NCBI RefSeq assembly: GCF_900105185.1
Contig: NZ_FNTJ01000001.1
Location: 3,120,501-3,184,500 of the forward strand
Reading direction: 5' to 3'
DNA length: 64,000 bases
Source of the DNA: Pseudomonas saponiphila
GTDB taxonomy: Bacteria > Pseudomonadota > Gammaproteobacteria > Pseudomonadales > Pseudomonadaceae
Positions 50,557-56,958 of this stretch are shown here, in pieces (the stretch's first letter is position 1; each line of letters starts with the position of its first letter). The notes under the pieces were generated by a model. That model did no database searches and was not told the DNA's origin. It worked only from the letters and a program-made list of their open reading frames with translations. A program made the position numbers and the translations under genes.

Positions 50557-51321
50557 TTACTGCGGCTGCAGGGTCAGCACCTCGAAGCCGTCGCGGGTCA
50601 CCGCCACCGTGTGTTCCCACTGGGCCGAGAGGCCGTTGTCGCGGGTCACCACGGTCCAACCGTCCTTGAGCCCGCGGACCCGGGCGCTGCCCTGGTTGAG
50701 CATCGGCTCGATGGTGAAGACCATGCCTTCTCGCAGTTCCAGGCCGGTGCCGGGGCGGCCGAAGTGCAGGATCTGTGGCTCTTCGTGCATCTGCCGGCCG
50801 ATACCGTGGCCGCAGTATTCGCGCACCACGCTATAGCCCTTGGCCTCGGCGTGGGCCTGGATGGCATGGCCGATATCGCCGAGGCGAGCGCCCGGGCGCA
50901 CCACCTTGATCGCCGCCCACATGGCTTCGAAGGTGGTGTCCACCAGGCGCCGGGCCTTGGGGCCGACCTCGCCGATCAGGTACATCTTGCTGGAGTCGGC
51001 GATGTAGCCGTGCTTTTCCAGGGTGATGTCGATGTTGACGATGTCGCCGTCCTTGAGCACGGCCTTGGCGTCGGGCATGCCGTGGCACACCACCTCGTTG
51101 ATCGAGGTGTTGATGCAAAAGGGGTAGTTGTACTGGCCCTTGCTCGCCGGGCGCGCCTTGAGCTGGTGGCGGATGAAGTGTTCCACCGCGCTGTCCAGCT
51201 CCAGGGTCGACAGGCCGGCGACCACAAAACTGTCGAGAAAGGTGAACACCTCGGCCAGCAGTCGCCCGGATTCGCGCATCAGCGCCAGTTGTTCCGGGGT
51301 CTTGATCAGTGCCTGGGTCAT
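50557..51321 (-). CDS. map: Type I methionine aminopeptidase
   Basis: Removes the initiator methionine from nascent proteins. The 254 residues include the metal ligands in NIDITLEKHGYIADSSKMY (two Asp), EYCGHGIGRQMHEEPQI (His), and EGMVFTIEPML (Glu), plus the N-terminal NEVVCHGMPD substrate His. Its ATG overlaps the stop of the ParD-like gene (ATGA). Pseudomonads usually also have a map beside rpsB; this one, linked to a ParD-like protein, is probably a second copy. Confidence 0.92.
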   Translation of the reverse strand: MTQALIKTPEQLALMRESGRLLAEVFTFLDSFVVAGLSTLELDSAVEHFIRHQLKARPASKGQYNYPFCINTSINEVVCHGMPDAKAVLKDGDIVNIDITLEKHGYIADSSKMYLIGEVGPKARRLVDTTFEAMWAAIKVVRPGARLGDIGHAIQAHAEAKGYSVVREYCGHGIGRQMHEEPQILHFGRPGTGLELREGMVFTIEPMLNQGSARVRGLKDGWTVVTRDNGLSAQWEHTVAVTRDGFEVLTLQPQ

Positions 51322-51518
51322 GCCTGGCCCCTGAGCAGATCGCTCTTGTTGAGCAACAACTTGTTGATCAGGTCGTTGTAGGCCAGGTGCGGGTTGAGCT
51401 CGGCCAACAGGCCGATCTTGATCCAGAACTCGGCCTGGGCGTTGATCGAGCGATCCATGGCGGTGCTGGCCACGCGGATCTGCTGGTGCAGTTCATCGGA
51501 GATCTTGACGATGCCCAT
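51318..51518 (-). CDS. ParD-like antitoxin-type protein
   Basis: A 66-residue protein, MGIVKISDELHQQIRVASTAM.. then ..INAQAEFWIKIGLLAELNPHL. This is the ParD-like ribbon-helix-helix family, normally a DNA-binding antitoxin. No ParE toxin is adjacent; the next gene, joined by ATGA, is map. AGGGAG precedes the start used. The frame is open to 51605, but that section runs into the heptamer repeat. A palindrome just upstream may be its own operator. Confidence 0.8.
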   Translation of the reverse strand: MGIVKISDELHQQIRVASTAMDRSINAQAEFWIKIGLLAELNPHLAYNDLINKLLLNKSDLLRGQA

Positions 51519-51540
51519 GCTTGGGGCTCCCTTGAGCAAA

Positions 51541-51566
51541 TATATGAATCGTATATGTTTCATATA
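51541..51566. promoter_or_regulatory. Palindrome upstream of parD-map, candidate operator
   Basis: TATATGAA and TTCATATA form perfect 8-bp inverted arms at 51541-51548 and 51559-51566, 23-48 bp before the ParD-like start. It is the AT-richest spot nearby. Ribbon-helix-helix proteins bind such sites to autoregulate. Confidence 0.5.
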
Positions 51567-51570
51567 ATCA

Positions 51571-51605
51571 GCGGCAAGCGGCAAGCGGCAAGCGGCAAGC
51601 GGCAA
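51571..51605. repeat. Heptamer tandem repeat (GCGGCAA)x5
   Basis: Five perfect copies of GCGGCAA run from 51571 to 51605, directly upstream of the palindrome. Copy number may vary by slippage and could alter promoter spacing for parD-map. Confidence 0.9.
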
Positions 51606-51657
51606 GCCGGGAGCTGGTGGGCGCTTTGGTGCTGGGCGTGAGTCGCGGAGAAAAGCA

Positions 51658-51663
51658 TTGACC
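51658..51663 (+). promoter_or_regulatory. Candidate -35 box of the ilvA leader
   Basis: TTGACC matches the -35 consensus in 5 of 6 positions. At 17 nt downstream the -10 (TTAGTT) is poor. If it is correct, transcription starts almost at the leader-peptide ATG, which would fit the lack of a ribosome site there. Confidence 0.3.
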
Positions 51664-51694
51664 GCAAGGCGCGGGCGCGGTTAGTTTCCGGTCC

Positions 51695-51763
51695 ATGACT
51701 TTTTCTGCCTATCGTTCCCAGCCAAGCATTATTACCGCCATTACCGATTGGCGGGCTTGCTGA
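51695..51763 (+). CDS. Leader peptide of the ilvA attenuator
   Basis: A 22-codon reading frame with the central run Ile-Ile-Thr-Ala-Ile-Thr (codons 12-17), ending at TGA 51761-51763. The protein itself would have no function. Stalling at Ile or Thr codons would control the hairpins that follow. The ribosome site is weak. It is supported by the matching stem arrangement 51735-51799 and by the gene downstream, a threonine dehydratase that starts isoleucine synthesis. Confidence 0.65.
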   Translation: MTFSAYRSQPSIITAITDWRAC

Positions 51764-51799
51764 CGACTGCACCCAACCCGCCCTGGAGGCGGGTTTTTT
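51735..51799 (+). promoter_or_regulatory. Transcription attenuator before ilvA
   Basis: Four segments can pair alternately. Segment 1 CCGCC (51735-51739) lies inside the Ile/Thr codons and pairs with segment 2 GGCGG (51750-51754). Segment 2 GGCGGG (51750-51755) can instead pair with segment 3 CCCGCC (51777-51782). Segment 3 also pairs with segment 4 in the terminator ACCCGCC-CTGGA-GGCGGGT plus TTTTT (51776-51799). A ribosome stalled on Ile codons would free segment 2 and prevent the terminator. Confidence 0.65.
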
Positions 51800-51841
51800 C
51801 TCTCTGTCTCCCGGGCTCCGAACACAGCCAGGAGCACCCTC

Positions 51842-52882
51842 ATGAATCACCCCAGCCGTCTTGCCAGCCCCCCTTTGCCCAGCGCCGACATGGCCTTGCT
51901 GGAACGCTACGTGAAGATGATCCTCGCCGCGCCGGTCTACGACCTGGCGATCTGCACGCCGTTGCAGGCGGCGCCCGCGCTGTCGCAACGGCTGGGCAAC
52001 CAGATCCTGCTCAAGCGCGAGGACCTGCAGCCGACCTTTTCCTTCAAGATCCGTGGCGCCTATAACCGCCTGGCGCAACTCACCCCGGAGCAGAAGCAGC
52101 GGGGGGTGATCACCGCGTCCGCCGGCAACCATGCCCAGGGCGTGGCCCTGGCCGCGCGGGAGCTGGGGATCAAGGCAACCATCGTGATGCCCGCCAGCAC
52201 CCCGGAACTCAAGGTGCTGGGGGTGCAGAGCCGCGACGCCGAGGCGATTCTGCATGGCGAGAGTTTTCCCTTTGCTCTGGCCCACGCCCTGAGCCTGGCC
52301 CAGCACACCGGCAGTACCTTCGTCTCGCCCTTTGACGACCCCCATGTGATTGCCGGGCAGGGCACCGTGGCCATGGAGATCCTGCGCCAGCACCCGGGGC
52401 CGCTGGACGCGATCTTCGTTCCGGTGGGCGGTGGCGGGTTGATCGCCGGGATCGCCGCCTACGTCAAATACCTGCAGCCGCAGATCCGCATCGTCGGCGT
52501 CGAGTCAGAACATTCCAACTGCCTGCAGCAGGCACTGGCGGCGGGGGAGCGGGTGGTCTTGCCCGCGGTGGGCACCTTTGCCGATGGCGTCGCGGTGGCG
52601 CAGATCGGCGAGCACGGGTTTCAGATCTGCCGGCATCATGTGGACCAGGTGATCAGCGTCAGCAACGACCAGTTGTGCGCCGCGATCAAGGACATCTACG
52701 ACGACACCCGCTCGATCACCGAGCCGTCCGGCGCCCTGGCGGTGGCCGGGATCAAGCAGTACGTGGCCCAGGGCGGCATCAGCGGCCAGACCCTGGTGGC
52801 CATCGACTCTGGCGCCAACATCAATTTCGACAGCCTGCGCCACGTCGCCGAACGCGCCGCCTTGAGCAGCATCCCGGCCTAG
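51842..52882 (+). CDS. ilvA: Threonine dehydratase, catalytic domain only (IlvA-like)
   Basis: PLP-dependent conversion of threonine to 2-oxobutyrate and ammonia, the first committed step to isoleucine. The 346 residues have the Schiff-base lysine Lys 69 in PTFSFKIRGAYN, ASAGNHAQGVALAA, the phosphate loop VGGGGLIAG and SGANINFDSLRHVAERA. The ~170-residue C-terminal ACT-like regulatory domain of classical IlvA is absent, so isoleucine feedback on the enzyme may be lost. The leader upstream suggests control at transcription instead. A serine/threonine catabolic role is the alternative. Confidence 0.85.
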   Translation: MNHPSRLASPPLPSADMALLERYVKMILAAPVYDLAICTPLQAAPALSQRLGNQILLKREDLQPTFSFKIRGAYNRLAQLTPEQKQRGVITASAGNHAQGVALAARELGIKATIVMPASTPELKVLGVQSRDAEAILHGESFPFALAHALSLAQHTGSTFVSPFDDPHVIAGQGTVAMEILRQHPGPLDAIFVPVGGGGLIAGIAAYVKYLQPQIRIVGVESEHSNCLQQALAAGERVVLPAVGTFADGVAVAQIGEHGFQICRHHVDQVISVSNDQLCAAIKDIYDDTRSITEPSGALAVAGIKQYVAQGGISGQTLVAIDSGANINFDSLRHVAERAALSSIPA

Positions 52883-52931
52883 CAGCGGGCTCGCCAGCGA
52901 AGAGGCCCGCCAGAGCGGGCAACGCCGGCAC
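52883..52931. repeat. Degenerate REP fragment
   Basis: GCGGGCTCGCCAGCGAAG followed by a short GCCCGCC/AGCGGGC hairpin resembles a worn REP pair between two convergent genes. It may act as a weak terminator. Confidence 0.4.
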
Positions 52932-53237
52932 CTACGAGAGCACTGGGCGCAGGAAACTGCGCTCGTAACTGAGGATGAACTTCTTCTCCATCACCGACGC
53001 CACCAGGGCCACGCTGTCCGGGTCGCTGAGGGCGTTCTGGCGATAGGCTTCGTAATCGGCCAGGGAGGGGAAGCTGAACAGGCAATAGGCAATGTTGCTG
53101 GCGCCTTCCGAGGGCAGGAAATAGCCATGGTGGGTGCCGCCCAAACGCCTGACCACCCCGATCCAGGCTTTGCAATAGGCTTCGAACTCGGGCAACTGGT
53201 AGGGATCGATCACGTATTTGACATGGCAGGTAATCAA
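52932..53237 (-). CDS. NIPSNAP family protein
   Basis: A 101-residue ferredoxin-like-fold protein of the NIPSNAP family. The opening ITCHVKYVIDPYQLPEFEAYCKAWI and SNIAYCLFSFPSLADYEAYRQ are typical. The start used is TTG with GGAG at 8 nt, giving the usual family N-terminus; a GTG three codons earlier abuts that GGAG. Function unknown; some bacterial members sit with redox enzymes, but none are next to it here. Confidence 0.75.
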   Translation of the reverse strand: MITCHVKYVIDPYQLPEFEAYCKAWIGVVRRLGGTHHGYFLPSEGASNIAYCLFSFPSLADYEAYRQNALSDPDSVALVASVMEKKFILSYERSFLRPVLS

Positions 53238-53561
53238 AGAAGGCACTCCGGGTAAGGGGAAGGATCAGCGCTGTTGTGATCGGGTCAGGCGATCGATCAA
53301 CCCGGGCACGACGCCCCGGGCATTCTGCGGGGCGGCAAAGCGCCAGCGCAACCGCCTGCCATGGCCGGCTTAAAGTCAAAGCCCCTGGTACTGAGAGCGA
53401 AATCGAATTTAGCAAGGTCGCCAAAGCGACTTACTCTGTAACTTGGCTTCGTCTGTAAGGACAAAACGGACCTGAGCCAGAATCGCTAACGAACACGGAC
53501 GTCGCGACCAGCAGGCATTCGCCCATTGACTGGTCGTGTTGAACAGATGGAGAGCTTCAGC
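53238..53561. other. Divergent intergenic region, no gene
   Basis: About 320 bp between the NIPSNAP and DUF1652 genes. The stretch 53400-53460 is AT-rich with short direct repeats (AAGGTCGCCAAAGCGACTTA). No promoter or RNA gene can be named. Confidence 0.4.
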
Positions 53562-53828
53562 ATGTTTTTATCTGCCCTGGAACTGCGCAACATCATTGAG
53601 AGCAGCTTTCTGCCCAAACGCTGCCAATGCACCCTGAGCCCGGACCTGTCGATGACGGTCAAGGTCTATGGCGACCATGAAACCGACCGTATCGAGCTGT
53701 TGGTCAGCGGCATTGACGCTGCGCAGCTCAATGGCTGCCGGGAAATCAACGAACTGATCGCCGAGTTGCGCTACGACCTGGCCAATGCCTCGGGCGGGGT
53801 GCCTTGCCTCAAGCGCAGGGCCCATTGA
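53562..53828 (+). CDS. DUF1652 protein
   Basis: An 88-residue protein typical of pseudomonads: LSALELRNIIESSFLPKRCQCTLSPDLSMTVKVYG..LLVSGIDAAQL..REINELIAELRYDL. DUF1652 has no assigned function. The ATG chosen has GGAGAG at 7 nt; an in-frame ATG further up (53526) gives a non-conserved extension. Confidence 0.78.
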   Translation: MFLSALELRNIIESSFLPKRCQCTLSPDLSMTVKVYGDHETDRIELLVSGIDAAQLNGCREINELIAELRYDLANASGGVPCLKRRAH

Positions 53829-53880
53829 GCGCGGTCGCAACGCTCACCGAGGCCCGCCCCTTGAATAGCCCCACGCCGCA

Positions 53881-54144
53881 TCAGTTTTCGTACAGGCAGG
53901 CGTGGGCGTGCTTCTGGTAGGAGATTTCCGCCAGTTCTCCCGCCTTGTTGATGTAGCGCATATTGGCGGTCACCACCTCGCAGCGGCTGGTCGGCGGCTC
54001 GGTCATCGAGATGACCTTGGCCACGTCCAGGCGCATGCCGTACTGGTAGGGCACGACTTCGACATTGACATCCGAGGCCTGGGCCAGGCCGGTGAATCCG
54101 CACAGGGCCAGGGCGGCCAGGGCAAAGCGCTTGCGTGTGTTCAT
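53881..54144 (-). CDS. DUF2790 secreted protein
   Basis: An 87-residue exported protein with signal peptide MNTRKRFALAALALCGFTGLAQA and the DUF2790 body DVNVEVVPYQYGMRLDVAKVISMTEPP..CEVVTANMRYINKAGELAEISYQKHAHACL. GGAGA precedes the ATG. Members are small periplasmic proteins in Pseudomonas, often regulated by metal or copper stress; no specific role can be given here. Confidence 0.82.
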   Translation of the reverse strand: MNTRKRFALAALALCGFTGLAQASDVNVEVVPYQYGMRLDVAKVISMTEPPTSRCEVVTANMRYINKAGELAEISYQKHAHACLYEN

Positions 54145-54258
54145 AGTGGTTCTCCATTACAGACAGTGACGGTTCAGCCCGAGGACTGAACCCGCTGCAC
54201 GAAGCCCTAAAAGCGTTCCGGGCCAGTGCGCTCCGAAATAGAGTGCTTATTTAGGATT

Positions 54259-54288
54259 AATCTATCATTAAGAGTTTTTTGATAGATT
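54259..54288. promoter_or_regulatory. AT-rich inverted repeat upstream of the DUF2790 gene
   Basis: AATCTATCA and TGATAGATT form perfect 9-bp arms separated by 12 nt, 115-145 bp before the DUF2790 start. It could be an operator or the end of the exopolysaccharide operon transcript. Confidence 0.4.
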
Positions 54289-54337
54289 TTGAAATATATC
54301 GTTCCTGTCCTATATACCGCCCGGCGATGGGCGGCTC

Positions 54338-54357
54338 CCGGGCCGCGTCCGGCCCGG
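54338..54357 (-). terminator. GC-rich hairpin after the exopolysaccharide operon
   Basis: CCGGGCCG-GACG-CGGCCCGG forms an 8-bp stem directly after the ChbG-like stop codon. There is no T-run immediately after it, so it may be a mRNA-stabilising or rho-type end. Confidence 0.4.
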
Positions 54358-54359
54358 CT

Positions 54360-55139
54360 TCACAGTTCGCTGTAGGCGATCCGTTGATGCTGGGGCAGGG
54401 CGCGTTTCAGCAACTGCTCCAGGGATTGCCCGGGTGGCAGGTAGTCGTCGCCGAAATCGCCATCGGCCAACCGGGTCGGGTGCGCCACCACCTCCACCAC
54501 GCCGGCCGGGCAAAAACCCTCCAGCAGGTCCCTGGGCGTGCACACCCAACGCACCGAACCTCCCGCCAGCCAGGCGATGCGTCGGTTCAAGGCGCTTTTG
54601 AACAGTCGCTTGAGCGGGCCGATATTGCCGCCGACATTGCGCGCCAGGCGCACGGGCACCCCCTGCCGGGCGGCGAAGCGGGCGACGATCGGCGCCACCG
54701 GCCACAGATTGTGTACATGCTGGTGCGAGTCGATATGGCTGGGCCGCAGGCCCTGGTCGAGGCAGCGTTGCCACTGCGCCTGCAGCTCCTGCCACACCGC
54801 GTCGGCCGCCGCTTTCGGCAGGCGCAGGGCCGAGCGCGACAGGCCCAGCTCGAATTGCCCCTGGGCGTTGCACAACAGCGGCTGGCGGGCCATGCCCTGG
54901 CTCAGAGGCGCGCCGTAGGTCAGGTTGAAGTGCAGGCCGATGCGTCCCAGCAGCCCGTGCTCATGGCTCAGGCGACAGGCGTCCTCGAAGGCCGGCATGT
55001 TGGCCATCAGGGTCGCCGAGCTGATCACCCCGCGCTTGAAGGCGTCCAGGGTCAGTTGGTTGTAGTCCGGATCGAGGCCGAAATCGTCGGCGTTGACGAT
55101 GACCCGGTTTGCCCGGGTCACGCTGAGGGTCTGTTTCAT
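54360..55139 (-). CDS. ChbG/HpnK (YdjC) family deacetylase
   Basis: A 259-residue metal-dependent carbohydrate deacetylase. Family motifs are VNADDFGLDPDYN (metal Asp), GLHFNLTYG and SHIDSHQHVHNLWPV. It is the last gene of the exopolysaccharide operon and overlaps the gene before it by ATGA. The operon also contains a polysaccharide deacetylase of a different family, so two separate de-N/O-acetylations are likely on the product. Confidence 0.85.
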   Translation of the reverse strand: MKQTLSVTRANRVIVNADDFGLDPDYNQLTLDAFKRGVISSATLMANMPAFEDACRLSHEHGLLGRIGLHFNLTYGAPLSQGMARQPLLCNAQGQFELGLSRSALRLPKAAADAVWQELQAQWQRCLDQGLRPSHIDSHQHVHNLWPVAPIVARFAARQGVPVRLARNVGGNIGPLKRLFKSALNRRIAWLAGGSVRWVCTPRDLLEGFCPAGVVEVVAHPTRLADGDFGDDYLPPGQSLEQLLKRALPQHQRIAYSEL

Positions 55140-56260
55140 TGGCGGGTTCCTTGTGCAGTATCGGCCTGGCGGCGTTCGCGCCAGGCCTTGAGGCGCGGTT
55201 TGAGCAGCAGCCAGAGGCGTTCGGCAAGCCCCAGCAACAAGCCCCGGGGACGCCAGGAATAGAAGCTCCAGCGCTGTTGCAACACCAGGCCGCTCATGCG
55301 TTCGTGCAGTTGATGGCTGGAACGACTGAGGCTGACCCGGGAGGCGTCCACCCACTGCCAGCCATCATCCAGCCCCCAGCGAATCCACTCGTCCAGCAGC
55401 AGCCGGCCACTGCCCAGGTTGGCGTACTCGGCGAGGAAGGCGATGTTGTAGTCATACAGGCGCCCGCGCTCCAGCAGGCCCAGGCGATAGCTGATGCAGC
55501 GCCCCTGGTGTTTCAGCAGCACCACCCGCACACAGCCTTCGGCGGCCAGTCCGCGCAACGCGGTGCCCATCCATCGCTGGCGTTGAGGCCCGGAGAAGAT
55601 CCCCAGGCCGTCGGCGCCTTTCCAGCTGGCTTGCTCCACCTCGCGCAGGCGCTCCAGTACCTGGTCGATGTCGTCGGCCCCGGGGGCCAGGCGAACCACC
55701 CGGGCGTCGATTTCCCCACAGCGCTTGCGGCCCCGGCGCAGTTCGTAGCGCAGGGTGCCGCTGGGTTCTTCGCGGTCGGCGGCGACGATCAGGTGCTCCG
55801 GCACGCGACAGCTCAGGGCCGGCTGGCTGTAGCTGCTGGCCCGGCGCCAGGTCGCCAGCAGGCGGTCGGCGCCCACCAGCTCATGCAGTTGCAGCAGATC
55901 GTGGGGCAGTTGCCGACGGATCTGCCCGAGCGCTTCGGCCATGGCCGGGTGGCCGGCCTCGGTCACCAGCAGCGCCAGGCGATCGCTCAGGGGATGACCC
56001 AGGTGGCGCACCACCTGCAGCCTCATCCCGGCCCGGGATTCGCGGCCGCGGATCAGCGGCAGGCACAGCAGCAAGCGCTCGCCCTGCCAGCCCAGGAGAA
56101 TCTGCAACTGCTGCTGTTGCAGGGCCTGTTCCGCGCCCCGCAGCCAGCTCAGGCGATTGAACGGCGTTGCCCCCTCGACCTGCTGGCGCAGTTGTTCATA
56201 GGCCCCGGCGGGGAAGTCTTGCGCGCCAAGGCTGGCGCACCATTGCCAACGCAGATTCAC
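55136..56260 (-). CDS. BioF2-type GNAT acyltransferase (CelD/BcsL-like)
   Basis: A 374-residue protein of the Acetyltransf_6 (BioF2/FemAB-like) group, with NRLSWLRGAEQAL near the N-terminus and RCISYRLGLLERGRLYDYNIAFLAEYANLGSGRLLLDEWIRWGLDDGWQWVDA as the double GNAT signature. Such proteins are common in capsule and cellulose-like gene clusters. It overlaps both neighbours by 4 nt. Substrate unknown; probably adds an acyl group to the sugar or lipid intermediate. Confidence 0.8.
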   Translation of the reverse strand: MNLRWQWCASLGAQDFPAGAYEQLRQQVEGATPFNRLSWLRGAEQALQQQQLQILLGWQGERLLLCLPLIRGRESRAGMRLQVVRHLGHPLSDRLALLVTEAGHPAMAEALGQIRRQLPHDLLQLHELVGADRLLATWRRASSYSQPALSCRVPEHLIVAADREEPSGTLRYELRRGRKRCGEIDARVVRLAPGADDIDQVLERLREVEQASWKGADGLGIFSGPQRQRWMGTALRGLAAEGCVRVVLLKHQGRCISYRLGLLERGRLYDYNIAFLAEYANLGSGRLLLDEWIRWGLDDGWQWVDASRVSLSRSSHQLHERMSGLVLQQRWSFYSWRPRGLLLGLAERLWLLLKPRLKAWRERRQADTAQGTRQ

Positions 56261-56958
56261 GAGTGCTCCTTGTCATGGCCAGTGGCGACCGGGGCCTGGG
56301 CCAGGCGACCGCGACGCAGGTGCTGCAGGCGGGGTTGGTGGTAGGGGCGGCGGCGATGCCAGTGCAGGCAGCGCAACAGGCAATGCACATGCAGGGATTC
56401 GCCGACTTCCTGAAAGCCCAGGCGCATGTGCATCTTCAGCGCCGCCTCGTTGCGCACGTTGACCAGGGCCCGGGTGGCCTTGAAGCCCCGTTCGCGGTAC
56501 TCGTCCCAGAGCATCTTCTGCGCCAGGATCACCACCCCGGAGCCGCGAAACGGCGGCGCGCATTCACCGGCGAACTGGTACAGGCAGCCGGGGGGCACGC
56601 GCATCCAGCAGCGGTACAGCTGGTCATCGTAGTAATCGCGCTCGCTGACCCAGACCATCATCATCACGTTGCCGTCTTCGTCCAGGTGCGCGCTGCCGCG
56701 ACTGCCCTTGTCCAGCAGGCCGCGAATGGCCGGCAACTGGGCCTTGAAGTATTTGTCGAAGGCCGGCAGCAGCTCCCGGGTGATGGGCACCTGGGGCCAG
56801 CGCTGCGGGCTGATGGGGCAGGGCACCGGCAGGGCCAGGGCGCGTTCCAGGGTCAGCAGTTCCCAGTGGTAATAGAAGAAGCGTTCACGCAATACCCGCA
56901 GGCTGCCGCGCAGGCCCTTGCGACGGATCTTGGCCAACAGGCCGGTCAAGCGACTCAT
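56257..56958 (-). CDS. GNAT-fold protein of the exopolysaccharide operon
   Basis: A 233-residue GNAT-like protein: RGFKATRALVNVRNEAALKMHMRLGFQEVGE near the end is the acetyl-CoA-binding half, with PPFRGSGVVILAQKMLWDEY before it. The N-terminus is basic and amphipathic. It overlaps both neighbours by ATGA. It probably acetylates a cluster intermediate. A role in modification of the lipid carrier cannot be excluded. Confidence 0.75.
   Translation of the reverse strand: MSRLTGLLAKIRRKGLRGSLRVLRERFFYYHWELLTLERALALPVPCPISPQRWPQVPITRELLPAFDKYFKAQLPAIRGLLDKGSRGSAHLDEDGNVMMMVWVSERDYYDDQLYRCWMRVPPGCLYQFAGECAPPFRGSGVVILAQKMLWDEYRERGFKATRALVNVRNEAALKMHMRLGFQEVGESLHVHCLLRCLHWHRRRPYHQPRLQHLRRGRLAQAPVATGHDKEHS

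Noticed and set aside
51571..51605. REP element
   Set aside because: GCGGCAA repeats resemble part of a REP arm by composition, but the perfect seven-base periodicity is a simple tandem repeat.
54360..55355. 331-residue version of the ChbG-like protein
   Set aside because: The extra 72 codons overlap the BioF2-type gene. The ATG at 55139 gives the family start with the ATGA overlap.
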